Positions 52,101 through 60,330 of a DNA stretch of 64,000 nucleotides are shown here, one piece after another. The stretch is from Pseudomonadales bacterium (lineage in GTDB: Bacteria; Pseudomonadota; Gammaproteobacteria; Pseudomonadales; Azotimanducaceae): assembly GCA_028277965.1 (NCBI GenBank), contig JANQFF010000434.1:1-64000 (forward strand), written 5' to 3'. The notes under the pieces are model-generated. The model did no database searches and had not been told where the DNA came from. It saw nothing but the letters and a program-made list of their open reading frames with translations. A program made the position numbers and the translations under genes. How positions within the stretch are numbered: the stretch's first letter is position 1; each line of letters starts with the position of its first letter.

Positions 52101-52885
52101 TGGGATTTGCCTCTCTCGGCAGCGGGTCAAAGGGCAACGGCACCATCGTTGCTGCTGGGAAATGCACACTCCTCGTTGATTGCGGTTTCACTCTCAAACA
52201 GACCGAACAACGCCTGGCACGAATAGGGATGGGTGGCGGTGACATAGATGCCATTCTCGTCAGCCATGAACACGCAGACCATATCGGCGGTGTGGCGGCG
52301 CTGGCACATAAATACGCGATACCGGTTTACGCATCCTATGGAACTCTGAAAAAGGGTCTGGATGGGGTACGCACCATTCCGTTCGACGGTGACGTCCCGT
52401 TCCGGATCGATGATCTCGAAATCAATCCCGTACGGGTACCACACGACGCCCGGGAACCGACCCAATTTGTCATCCATGGTCAGGATGAAACGATCGGCGT
52501 TCTCTCAGACCTCGGCTGCATCACTAACCACGTGGTGAGCCAGTACAAAGGCTGCACACATCTGCTGCTGGAAGCGAATCACGATTACGACATGCTGATG
52601 CGTGGCGACTATCCGCCACGCCTCAAGCAGCGAGTCGGTAAGGACCTCGGCCACCTTTCCAACGTCCAGGCCGCTGATTTCCTGGACCGGGTGATGAATG
52701 ACGATCTCAACGTTGTTATTGGACACGTGAGCGAACAGAACAACCATCCCGACCGGCTGGCAGAAGTCTTCTCAGGGTTTCACGACCGATTGGGGTCGCT
52801 CGACATCGCCTCGCAACATGGTGGCTTCGACTGGATCGGTCAGCGGCCTCTGCTGCGCCAGACTTCGTTCACCGAGGTGTTGTAG
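52100..52885 (+). CDS. YycJ-like MBL-fold hydrolase
   Basis: A 261-residue protein starting MGFASLGSGSKGNGTIVAAG, the N-terminal pattern of the YycJ/WalJ group, with LVSHEHADHIGGVAAL (HxHxDH) and LLLEANHDYDMLM, typical of that group. Likely a cytosolic nuclease or phosphodiesterase. Its ATG shares one base with the bamC stop. In Pseudomonas this gene is followed by purC; here a CnoX-like gene follows. Confidence 0.92.
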   Translation: MGFASLGSGSKGNGTIVAAGKCTLLVDCGFTLKQTEQRLARIGMGGGDIDAILVSHEHADHIGGVAALAHKYAIPVYASYGTLKKGLDGVRTIPFDGDVPFRIDDLEINPVRVPHDAREPTQFVIHGQDETIGVLSDLGCITNHVVSQYKGCTHLLLEANHDYDMLMRGDYPPRLKQRVGKDLGHLSNVQAADFLDRVMNDDLNVVIGHVSEQNNHPDRLAEVFSGFHDRLGSLDIASQHGGFDWIGQRPLLRQTSFTEVL

Positions 52886-52927
52886 ACTACGCGGTCGCTC
52901 GTTGGAGGTGCACGAAGGTAGAAGGTA

Positions 52928-53776
52928 ATGGAAGCTGCTTCGTTCAAAGTTACGCCTGACAATTTTCAGACGGAAGTTGTGGAACGCTCGCAGAACGTTC
53001 CGGTTCTGCTTCTGTTCTGGGCAGACCAGGTTCCCCCGTCTGTCGAAGCCCGGCAGACCATAGAGGGACTGACTGCAACGTACGCCGGTAAGGTGGTGCT
53101 GGGACTCTGTGACGTCGCTGAGGACCAGACCCTCGCTCAGCATCTCCAGGTTCGTGGTCTGCCAGCGTTGCGGGTTGTCAGCCAGGGAAAGATCATCGAG
53201 CAACTTGATGGGCCTCAGGACGAACTGCAACTCCGCGCGTTGATGGATGCGCTCACCCAGTCACCGGCAGAAGCGATCAAGGCACAACTGGAAGCGGTTA
53301 TCGCTTCCGGCGACTATGAAACGGCTGTTGCGATGCTGCAGCAGGCGGTCAACGAAGAGCCGGGGAACCAGGGATTCCGGGTGGAGTTTGCAGACGTTCT
53401 CGTCAGAAAGGGAGATCTCGACGATGCACGTACGGTGCTTGCATCCATACCTGAAGACACGGAAGAGAGAGACAGGCCGCAGAATCGTCTCGAATTTGTG
53501 GAAGAAGCCGCCGGATTCGAAGACCTGGAAGAACTCGAGAGACGGATAAGTGCAGACGGCGATGACCTTGAAGCGCGCTACCAGCGCAGCGTGAGGTACG
53601 CGGTCAGCGATGCGTTCGAAGATGCTCTCGAAGACGCAATGCATATTCTCCGGACGGACCGCGCGTTCCGCGACGACATCGGTCGGCTGACCATGATCCG
53701 CATTTTCTCCGTTTTGGGTAAGGGGAACCCCATGGCGGCAGCCTACCGGCGCCGAATGTTCAATTTCATGCACTAA
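52928..53776 (+). CDS. CnoX/YbbN-like thioredoxin-TPR protein lacking active-site cysteines
   Basis: A 282-residue protein. The N-terminal thioredoxin domain reads VPVLLLFWADQVPPSVEARQ where thioredoxin has WCGPC: both Cys are missing (V and S). C-terminal TPR-like helices follow (AMLQQAVNEEPGNQGFRVEF, VRKGDLDDARTVLASI). CnoX is a chaperedoxin that protects clients from hypochlorite; E. coli CnoX keeps one Cys, so this one is probably a redox-inactive holdase. The stop codon lies in a 41-base palindrome. Confidence 0.88.
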   Translation: MEAASFKVTPDNFQTEVVERSQNVPVLLLFWADQVPPSVEARQTIEGLTATYAGKVVLGLCDVAEDQTLAQHLQVRGLPALRVVSQGKIIEQLDGPQDELQLRALMDALTQSPAEAIKAQLEAVIASGDYETAVAMLQQAVNEEPGNQGFRVEFADVLVRKGDLDDARTVLASIPEDTEERDRPQNRLEFVEEAAGFEDLEELERRISADGDDLEARYQRSVRYAVSDAFEDALEDAMHILRTDRAFRDDIGRLTMIRIFSVLGKGNPMAAAYRRRMFNFMH

Positions 53777-53815
53777 AATAGTAACAATGGGGTCAGACCC
53801 CATTGTTACTATTTT
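53775..53815. terminator. Perfect 19-bp-arm palindrome overlapping the cnoX-like stop
   Basis: Arms AAAATAGTAACAATGGGGT and ACCCCATTGTTACTATTTT are perfectly complementary around a CAG loop. The left arm begins with the last two bases of the stop codon, and the 3' arm ends in a T run. It can work as a Rho-independent terminator in both directions. The core GGGGTCAGACCCC recalls a motif dispersed in many gammaproteobacterial genomes. Confidence 0.7.
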
Positions 53816-53817
53816 TT

Positions 53818-53846
53818 GCTGCTCGCCCGTCCGGCGTATACACCGG
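53818..53846. repeat. Fragment of the composite repeat element
   Basis: GCTGCTCGCCCGTCCGGCG is identical over 19 bases to copy 4 at 61321, then diverges into TATACACCGG, which still pairs with CCGGCG apart from one mismatch. A hairpin-bearing remnant next to the palindrome; the rest of the element is absent. Confidence 0.65.
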
Positions 53847-53943
53847 CCTCCATTGTTTCCCTATTATTCGTGAGCCACGTCACACGTTGACGCCCCTCAA
53901 CTCCGTATCCTGACAGATTGATTGATATGCGCGGATCTGCGGC

Positions 53944-54291
53944 ATGGAAGCGTTGGCGGCACCTCGACTGCTGCTCGAGGTGGCTGATTCTGTAGTCGAA
54001 GTAACCCCGGGATCTGGGGGTGAGGCCCTGCTGTGCCTCGGCAAAGCTACGTCTAACGATCTCGTTCTCGACCGTGATTCGGTCTCCCGCGAACATGCGG
54101 TCATCGAGTACCGGAATAACGACTTTTACCTTGTCGACAAAAGTACCAATGGTTCCTGGGTGCAAAGTGAAGACAACACCGTTACCCACGTCCACCGTGA
54201 CAGCCACAGGCTGTGGGGCGGCGGCTGGATAACGCTGGGTGCACCGCTGCGCATTGCCGACCCGATTCGCTTTCTGCAGGTGCTGCGCTGA
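53944..54291 (+). CDS. FHA domain protein
   Basis: A 115-residue single FHA domain. LLCLGKATSNDLVLDRDSVS, REHAVIEYRNNDFYLVD and KSTNGSWVQ contain the conserved Arg/Lys-Ser-His-Asn phosphothreonine-binding positions (S-R-E-H and T-N-G). It probably reads phosphothreonine made by the Ser/Thr kinase encoded two genes on. Overlaps the PP2C gene by one base (TGATG). Confidence 0.92.
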   Translation: MEALAAPRLLLEVADSVVEVTPGSGGEALLCLGKATSNDLVLDRDSVSREHAVIEYRNNDFYLVDKSTNGSWVQSEDNTVTHVHRDSHRLWGGGWITLGAPLRIADPIRFLQVLR

Positions 54292-55019
54292 TGAAGTGGC
54301 AGAGCGCCCAGGATACACACAGGGGCAACCGGCGGACCGAGAATGAAGACGCCGTATTCTCCTCAGTCGAAAAAGGCATCTGGATGGTCGCGGACGGGAT
54401 GGGTGGACATTCCGCCGGTGATTACGCCAGCGAGTACATTGCCGATTCCCTGGCGCAGCTCGAACTCGATGAGAACCTTGGTGAAAGCGTTGATCGGGTC
54501 GAGGATTGCCTGCTTTTTGTGAACGACCATCTGCGCCATTACGCGCGCGAACACTGTCCTGGCGGAACGATCGGCAGCACCGTTGTGGTGATGCTCGCAA
54601 GGGAAAACACGGGTGTAGTCTTGTGGGCAGGTGACAGCCGTTTGTACCGCGTACGCGGGCGCACCCTCGAGCTGATTACACGGGATCACAACCCTGTTGC
54701 CGATCTCCTCGATACAGGGGGTGTCACCGAAGAGCAGGCACTCAACTGCGACACACACGTTGTCACCCGGGCTGTTGGAGGGCAGAACGAACTGCACCTC
54801 GACATTGCCGTGTTTGATATTCAGCCGGGGGACACGATGCTCCTCTGCACCGATGGGCTGTACCGTGAGCTCAAGGCGCCGGAAATTGCCCATGCCCTGG
54901 AGATGGGTGTGGATGACGCGGTCGCCGAGATGATGAGAAGCTGTCTTGCGGGTGATGCGCGCGATAACGTATCTCTCGTTGTGACACGTGCGCAGACGGC
55001 CATGCAGGGCGGCCTGTGA
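54291..55019 (+). CDS. PP2C-family protein phosphatase
   Basis: A 242-residue PPM phosphatase: DTHRGNRRTENEDAVFS, MVADGMGGHSAGDYAS, VVLWAGDSRLYRVRG and GDARDNVSLVV carry the metal-binding Asp residues. It dephosphorylates Ser/Thr and is presumed to oppose the adjacent kinase. The start is set at the overlap with the FHA gene; the longer ORF is antisense-like. Overlaps the kinase gene by four bases. Confidence 0.95.
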   Translation: MKWQSAQDTHRGNRRTENEDAVFSSVEKGIWMVADGMGGHSAGDYASEYIADSLAQLELDENLGESVDRVEDCLLFVNDHLRHYAREHCPGGTIGSTVVVMLARENTGVVLWAGDSRLYRVRGRTLELITRDHNPVADLLDTGGVTEEQALNCDTHVVTRAVGGQNELHLDIAVFDIQPGDTMLLCTDGLYRELKAPEIAHALEMGVDDAVAEMMRSCLAGDARDNVSLVVTRAQTAMQGGL

Positions 55020-56995
55020 AAAAAGTTCCTTCCCGGGCAGATGTGACCATTGTTCGTAACGACGGGATTGCAGTCCGTGATGCAACGCCGGGTGCTCCGA
55101 GTGCGACAGGCGGCTCCGGAGCAAAACCGTCGCCGACTGATGCCTTGTCTGTTCAGACTGGCGAGAAACGGATACTGAAAGGTCGTTTCGTCCTGGAAGA
55201 ACGGATAGGCAGCGGTGGTATGGGGACTGTGTTCCGGGCGAAAGATCTGCGCAAGGTGGAAGCGCGGGACGACGAACCCTATATCGCTGTCAAAGTCCTC
55301 AACGCGGATTTTCAGCAACACCCGGAAGCATTTATCGCATTGCAGCGGGAAGCGTCCAAATCTCAGACGCTGCGTCATCCGAACATCGTCTCCATCTTTG
55401 ACTTCGACAAAGACGGTGATCTGCCATACATCACCATGGAACTCCTCGACGGCCGGGAGCTCGCTGAGCTTCTGCAGGCTTACCCGGCAGGACTGCCGGA
55501 GGAAATGGCGTGGCAGATCATCCGGGATGTTGTCGCCGGTCTGATGCACGCTCATGAGCAGGGGGTGGTTCACGCGGACTTCAAACCGGGCAACGTGTTT
55601 GTAACCCGGACGGGCACAAAAATCCTGGACTTCGGGATAGCGCGAGCTGTACGCATGAACCCTGCAGATCAGGATCGCGATGTAGAGGGTTTGAATCTTC
55701 AGGCTCTGACCCCTGCGTATGCGAGTCGCGAAATGCTGAACGGGGACAATGCGGAACCCCGTGATGACCTGTACGCACTGGGTGTGGTCATGTACCTGGT
55801 GCTGACCGGATGTCATCCCTACGGACGTGTTCCGGCGGACGAGGCTGTCAAAGAAGACCTGCGTCCGGACCGGATCAAATCACTGTCCAGGCGCCGTTGG
55901 CGGATCATCGAGAGCTGTCTTGCGTTTAACCGTCGAGATCGCCCTGTCAGTGCGGCTGAGGTTTATGAAGGTCTTTTCGGCCGGGTGCCATGGCGTGCAT
56001 GGAGCGTTGCTGCCTCCCTTGCGATCGTTTCTCTCACACTGGCTTTGTCAGTAGCGTTCGACAGTGTCGAAATCAGTGAAGTGAAAGAAGAAGTTCGCAC
56101 AGAAACCCTTGTGCTCTCGCAGGTTGAGCGGATCAACGATCTGCTCGCCGATCCGGAGTTCAATGCCGAGTGGCGCGATGCGCTCCTGAGTGAAGTTCAA
56201 ACGCTGAAAACGGTTGCCCCCGAAACATCGGCTTACGCCGGTATGGGAGACAGGATCGCGACGGTTTATGCACGCGCAATACGGAACGCCGGAAGTGAAG
56301 CTGAAGCACAGGCGATCTATCAGGATGCCGCGATGTTCGACGTGCAGAAACAACTTGTACCCCATTTGAGATCGAGGTTGGAGAGATCACTGGTTGCTTT
56401 GGTAGACATGCCGTTGGATGAAGCGTGGCTGACGGCTGCAGAGGAGACATTTGGTCTGCTGGACAGTGATCTGGCAGACGACCCCTCGGTGCAGCGTTCA
56501 CGTGAGCAGGTGGTCCAATACCTCGTTGGTGAAATTGAGCGTCTCGTTGCAAGCAACGATGAAGAGAGCCTGATCGTGGCGGGGCAGGCCTGGCAGGCAC
56601 ATGGTCAGATGCTGGGGGATGCGGAGCAGTACGAAACGTTATCGTCAGACTTGCGATCGACCCTGGCTGGATTCCAGAGAGCACGTCTCGAAGAACAACT
56701 GGCCCGGACCCGGGCGATGCTGGCGGCTCAGCTGGATGACGTTCTGGAAGTGAGTTGCCTGCAGCTGGACGCGGGTGCCGTGGTGAAGATGTTTAACCGG
56801 ATAGCACGTGCGTATCCGGAGCAGGCAGGCGATTTGCAGGAACACGCCGGTTCGAGGATCGATGAGTGCATCAGCCGTCTCGAGGTTCTGGACCCTGCGC
56901 GGGCGGCTGAGCTGAGATCGGCAGTTGCCCCGGTTCTGGCTGGTGGACTTGCCGGTCGGATGGTCGCAGCCAGGGAAAACGGGAGTACGGAATGA
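55016..56995 (+). CDS. Transmembrane Ser/Thr protein kinase with HAD catalytic loop
   Basis: A 659-residue Hanks-type kinase. Gly loop IGSGGMGTVF (64-73), Lys93 in IAVKVL, Glu112, catalytic loop HADFKPGN (186-193) and DFG 205-207. The HRD arginine is replaced by Ala, so activation-loop phosphorylation may not be needed. After the kinase domain (to about 320) a single membrane helix lies near 328-348, followed by about 310 extracytoplasmic helical residues with no known sensor domain. GTG-type start at 55016 overlaps the phosphatase gene. Confidence 0.93.
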   Translation: MKKVPSRADVTIVRNDGIAVRDATPGAPSATGGSGAKPSPTDALSVQTGEKRILKGRFVLEERIGSGGMGTVFRAKDLRKVEARDDEPYIAVKVLNADFQQHPEAFIALQREASKSQTLRHPNIVSIFDFDKDGDLPYITMELLDGRELAELLQAYPAGLPEEMAWQIIRDVVAGLMHAHEQGVVHADFKPGNVFVTRTGTKILDFGIARAVRMNPADQDRDVEGLNLQALTPAYASREMLNGDNAEPRDDLYALGVVMYLVLTGCHPYGRVPADEAVKEDLRPDRIKSLSRRRWRIIESCLAFNRRDRPVSAAEVYEGLFGRVPWRAWSVAASLAIVSLTLALSVAFDSVEISEVKEEVRTETLVLSQVERINDLLADPEFNAEWRDALLSEVQTLKTVAPETSAYAGMGDRIATVYARAIRNAGSEAEAQAIYQDAAMFDVQKQLVPHLRSRLERSLVALVDMPLDEAWLTAAEETFGLLDSDLADDPSVQRSREQVVQYLVGEIERLVASNDEESLIVAGQAWQAHGQMLGDAEQYETLSSDLRSTLAGFQRARLEEQLARTRAMLAAQLDDVLEVSCLQLDAGAVVKMFNRIARAYPEQAGDLQEHAGSRIDECISRLEVLDPARAAELRSAVAPVLAGGLAGRMVAARENGSTE

Positions 56996-57017
56996 TCTTT
57001 GTACCGGAGGCAATCTG

Positions 57018-57332
57018 ATGTTATCGCGACTTTCCCCTGACGCCCTGCACCTGCGTAAGCTCGCTCGCGAGTGGCGGGCTGGTGACTTGACGATGAGTGA
57101 GTACCGGGCGGAGCGTCGGGCTATAATTTCTCAACTCGCTGAAGCGGGGGGTGTATCGGACAGTGACGAACCAACCCCTCTCGAGGCGACCTTGCAACGG
57201 TTTGGCCTGGAGACGACGTTGCGCCGGACGGCGCCGTTACAGATGCAGAAGATCGGTTGGCGGCCCCAGACAACCATACTGCTCGCTCTACTGTTGGTGG
57301 CCATTGCCACCAGCCTGCCGCGGTTCATTTAG
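57018..57332 (+). CDS. Small tail-anchored membrane protein of the kinase cassette
   Basis: A 104-residue protein with a helical cytosolic part (MLSRLSPDALHLRKLAREWR, MSEYRAERRAIISQLAEAGG) and a C-terminal membrane helix (about 85-102). The gene is 22 bases after the kinase stop. The E-Y-R-x-x-R-R stretch occurs in small proteins next to FHA genes, but no function is known. Could be a substrate or scaffold of the kinase. Confidence 0.7.
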   Translation: MLSRLSPDALHLRKLAREWRAGDLTMSEYRAERRAIISQLAEAGGVSDSDEPTPLEATLQRFGLETTLRRTAPLQMQKIGWRPQTTILLALLLVAIATSLPRFI

Positions 57333-57477
57333 CCGGTATCGGCATACCCTAACTGTTCTTACTAGGTGCGGGTGTTCCGGGGAATATGACACCATTGTGA
57401 CATTAAGTGCGTTTCCGGGTTAGCGGTCACTAACGTCAATTCAGAAGCGTTATTCACAGCGGCCTGATGCCTGAACG

Positions 57478-57495
57478 GCTGCACTACATTGCAGC
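57478..57495. terminator. Candidate terminator hairpin after the kinase cassette
   Basis: GCTGCACTACATTGCAGC forms a 6-bp stem with a 6-base loop and is followed by GGATTTTT. A second terminator-like hairpin, CCCC(T)GC/GCGGGG, lies at 57590-57607 followed by TGGTTTTGTTG. Both sit in the only stretch over 300 bases without a gene (57333-57745). Confidence 0.4.
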
Positions 57496-57623
57496 GGATT
57501 TTTCATCTATTTGCTGATTTGGCTCCACTAAGTTTATGTATTTAAAAGAAAAAACCAGCCTGGACCGCTAACGCCCCGGTTGTGCTGGTCCCCTGCCTCC
57601 AGCGGGGTGGTTTTGTTGTATGC

Positions 57624-57647
57624 AAGTTATCCTCAAAGTTATCCACA
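57624..57647 (+). promoter_or_regulatory. Tandem DnaA-box-like repeat
   Basis: AAGTTATCCTCA and AAGTTATCCACA are adjacent 12-base repeats differing at one base. The second contains TTATCCACA, a perfect match to the consensus DnaA box; the first has TTATCCTCA. Two boxes alone do not make an origin. DnaA control of the next gene is possible. Confidence 0.5.
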
Positions 57648-57745
57648 GGGCCGAGGACATCTGTGGGCTAATTTCGACGATTTGACGTAGCGGCCCGGCG
57701 GGTGTCACGGCACAATCCGGCAGGTTGGAATACGGGCGCATCAAA

Positions 57746-59122
57746 ATGAGCGAAGACCAGGATCTGCTTGACCAGAAACTTGCGCAATACCGGGAAAAAG
57801 GCGTGACCCGGGTCAAGCTGGGTCTGACCGATATCGACGGGGTCATCCGCGGTAAGTACGTTGGCGTTGACAAGTTTGCCGGGCTGCTCGAAAAACAGGG
57901 GGGATTCTGCGATTGCGTGTTTGGCTGGGACGTCGACGACCAGCTCTACGACGCAAGTACCTATACGGGCTGGCACACCGGTTTTCCCGACACGGGTTAT
58001 CGCCTGCTGGTCGATTCGGAGCGTTGGCTCCCGGATGAAGACTGTCCTTACTTTGTCGGTGAATTTGTCGAGCCGGATGGTGCAGATCATCCGCTGTGTC
58101 CCCGTACGCGTCTCAAGAGTGTTCTTGACCAGTATGCCGCTCAGGGACTGACGGTCCGCTCAGGATTCGAATACGAGTTTTTCGTTTTCGAAGAGACTCC
58201 GCATTCCGTCCGCGAGAAAGGATACCGGGACCTGCAGCCGGTGACGCCCGGCAATTTCGGCTATTCGGTGCTTCGCAGCTCAGTGGAGTCGGAACTCTTT
58301 GGCGGGCTCATGGACTACAGCCGCGACATAGATTGTGATCTGGAAGGACTGCACTGCGAAACGGGACCGGGTGTCTGGGAAGCAGCCCTCAAATCCAAAA
58401 CAGGGGTTGAAGCTGCAGACAGGGCAAATCTCTTCAAAACCTTCTCCAAGGTGTACCTCCAGAAGAGGAACCTCATCGGAACCTTTATGGCCAAGTGGTC
58501 CATGGACTATCCGGGACAGAGTGGTCACTACCACTTCAGCATTGCTGATGACGACTACAACAACCAGTTTTACGACGAAGCACACCCGCACTCTATGTCG
58601 ACACTGCAGCGACACGCGGTTGGCGGTCTGCTCACCTTCCTTCCCGAGTTGCTGGTGATGCTTGCGCCAACGATCAACAGCTACACCCGGCTGGTGAAAG
58701 GTGCCTGGGCTCCAACGGCGTCAACCTGGGGTATAGAAAACCGCACGTCGGGTATCCGGGTCATACCGGGTTCCAGATCCAGCCAGCGGGTGGAGTGTCG
58801 GGTGGGCGGTGCTGATGGAAATCCCTACCTGGTGGCGGCGGCGGTTCTGGGTGCAGCCCTGCAAGGTATCTCGAAAGAGATCGAACCGGATGAACCTGTC
58901 GCAGGTAACGCTTACGACCTCCAGGATACACTCCCGCCTGAACGCCAGTTTCCAACAAACCTCCGGACGGCTTCAGAACGTTTTGTGGCGTCGACCGCCG
59001 CTCGCGAGCTTTTTGGTGACGTGTTTGTGGAACACTTTGCGATAACCCGCGAGTGGGAGTGTCGCGAATACGACCGGCACATCAATGACTGGCAGCTGGA
59101 GCGGTACTTTGAAATCATCTGA
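57746..59122 (+). CDS. Glutamine synthetase family ligase (PuuA/GS-like)
   Basis: A 458-residue GS-fold enzyme: KLGLTDIDGVIRGKYVGVD at the N-domain, SGFEYEFFVFEE (metal Glu), EGLHCETGPGVWEAALKSKT, SGHYHFSI and TWGIENRTSGIRVIPG with SRSSQRVECRVGGADGNPYL. The family joins glutamate to ammonia or to an amine. Close pairing with an amidotransferase-like gene resembles gamma-glutamylation pathways for polyamines, aniline or alkylamines. ATG 57746 is preferred over the longer frame. Confidence 0.9.
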   Translation: MSEDQDLLDQKLAQYREKGVTRVKLGLTDIDGVIRGKYVGVDKFAGLLEKQGGFCDCVFGWDVDDQLYDASTYTGWHTGFPDTGYRLLVDSERWLPDEDCPYFVGEFVEPDGADHPLCPRTRLKSVLDQYAAQGLTVRSGFEYEFFVFEETPHSVREKGYRDLQPVTPGNFGYSVLRSSVESELFGGLMDYSRDIDCDLEGLHCETGPGVWEAALKSKTGVEAADRANLFKTFSKVYLQKRNLIGTFMAKWSMDYPGQSGHYHFSIADDDYNNQFYDEAHPHSMSTLQRHAVGGLLTFLPELLVMLAPTINSYTRLVKGAWAPTASTWGIENRTSGIRVIPGSRSSQRVECRVGGADGNPYLVAAAVLGAALQGISKEIEPDEPVAGNAYDLQDTLPPERQFPTNLRTASERFVASTAARELFGDVFVEHFAITREWECREYDRHINDWQLERYFEII

Positions 59123-59143
59123 GCGCTCAGGAAGATCACTCAT

Positions 59144-59866
59144 ATGAAAATGGGGATCCTGCGCACTGATGCAGTTCTGGAGAAATTCCAGCCGTCACAC
59201 GGCGATTACCCTGCCATGTTTCGGGAGGTTTTTGGTCGGGTAGAGCCCAGCCTCGAGTTCGTTGATCATGACGTTCGCCTCAGCGTGCCGGAGGACATCG
59301 ACTGCGACATCTATCTCATCACGGGGAGTCGTCACAGCGTCTACGAAGATCTGCCCTGGTTGCCGCCGCTGGTGGATTTCCTCAAAGATGCTCTCGATCA
59401 GTGCCGCAGCGTGATCGGCATCTGTTTCGGACATCAGCTGATTGCACATTTTTTTGGCGGTGAAGTGGGTCCCGCAGAGGTTGGCTGGTGTGTGGGCGTG
59501 CAGACCGGCCGTGTTATCGACGAGGAACTGCGCGGGACGTTCGCGCACGATGAAGTTCGGTTGTTGGCCAGCCACAAAGACCAGGTCCTGCGTTTGCCCG
59601 AAGGCGCGAAGGTATTTCTTTCGAGTGCAAGCTGTCCGATTGGCGGTTTTGTTCTGGGTGAGCAGATTGTGACCATCCAGGGACATCCTGAGTTCAGCAA
59701 GCCATATGCCCGGGATCTGATGAACCATCGAGCTGAACTCCTCGGGGAATCGGTGCACCAGGCTGGCCTCCAGAGCCTCGAGCTTGGCACGGATGAAGAG
59801 AGGGTTGTGCGGATGCTCCTGGATAGCGTCCGGCCGCGGGTTGCACAGGAGGCCCGCACGTCATGA
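59144..59866 (+). CDS. Class I glutamine amidotransferase-like protein
   Basis: A 240-residue GATase fold: YLITGSRHSVYED, VIGICFGHQLIAHFFGGEV (nucleophile Cys in GICFGHQ) and TIQGHPEFSKPYA (catalytic His-x-Glu). It lies 21 bases after the GS-like gene. In aniline and polyamine catabolism GS-like and GATase-like proteins act together, so it may hydrolyse gamma-glutamyl amides rather than feed ammonia to a synthase. Confidence 0.92.
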   Translation: MKMGILRTDAVLEKFQPSHGDYPAMFREVFGRVEPSLEFVDHDVRLSVPEDIDCDIYLITGSRHSVYEDLPWLPPLVDFLKDALDQCRSVIGICFGHQLIAHFFGGEVGPAEVGWCVGVQTGRVIDEELRGTFAHDEVRLLASHKDQVLRLPEGAKVFLSSASCPIGGFVLGEQIVTIQGHPEFSKPYARDLMNHRAELLGESVHQAGLQSLELGTDEERVVRMLLDSVRPRVAQEARTS

Positions 59867-60330
59867 GTGATGAACCACCCCGCGGTTTTCCGTCTTTCGA
59901 GCGACGGGCAAAGTCTCTGGTACAGACACCCGAGCGTGTGCAGAAATTGGCTGGTCAGGCGGTGCGAAAACTGTCCGCTCAGGGCAGCGATTCACTGAAG
60001 AACGCAAAGGATCAGTTGTTGCTCGCAATTGCGCTCGTCAGAGCCTGGGTCAGCGGGGACTACCGGGAAGTGTCGAATAAGACAATTGTCATCGTGGTGG
60101 CGGCTCTGCTCTACTTCGTGGTGCCACTCGATACCATTCCGGATTTTCTGTTTGGCTGGGGATTGATAGACGATATCGCGGTACTGGGATACGTGTTCAC
60201 GCAGGTTAAAGAAGAAATGGACGCGTTTGCTCTCTGGCAATCAGGAGGGCAGGTAGAAGGGGAGGCAGCAGGGCGGCCGGAAGGACAGGCAGATGGACAG
60301 AACGATGAGGACCAGAATGCGGCAGGTTAG
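59863..60330 (+). CDS. DUF1232 (YkvA-type) membrane protein
   Basis: A 155-residue protein with the DUF1232 core ALLYFVVPLDTIPDFLFGWG followed by LIDDIAVLGYVF. Upstream is a basic helical stretch; downstream a Gly/Gln/Glu-rich tail (GGQVEGEAAGRPEGQADGQN) of low complexity. It overlaps the amidotransferase gene by four bases and the next lipoprotein gene by 38. Function unknown. Confidence 0.88.
   Translation: MSDEPPRGFPSFERRAKSLVQTPERVQKLAGQAVRKLSAQGSDSLKNAKDQLLLAIALVRAWVSGDYREVSNKTIVIVVAALLYFVVPLDTIPDFLFGWGLIDDIAVLGYVFTQVKEEMDAFALWQSGGQVEGEAAGRPEGQADGQNDEDQNAAG

Larger units (their letters stand above)
57333..57745. other. 413-base gene-free region with inverted repeats and DnaA-like boxes
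   Basis: No convincing ORF. It contains GTTAGCGGTC at 57418-57427 and its reverse complement GACCGCTAAC at 57563-57572, the two terminator-like hairpins, an AT-rich stretch near 57535-57555, and a tandem 12-base repeat with DnaA-box-like sequence at 57624-57647. The promoter of the glutamine-synthetase-like gene presumably lies in its right part. A structured RNA cannot be excluded. Confidence 0.55.

Noticed and set aside
57333..57745. Chromosomal origin
   Set aside because: Only two DnaA-like boxes, no dnaA, dnaN, rpmH or gid genes nearby, and only a short AT-rich stretch.
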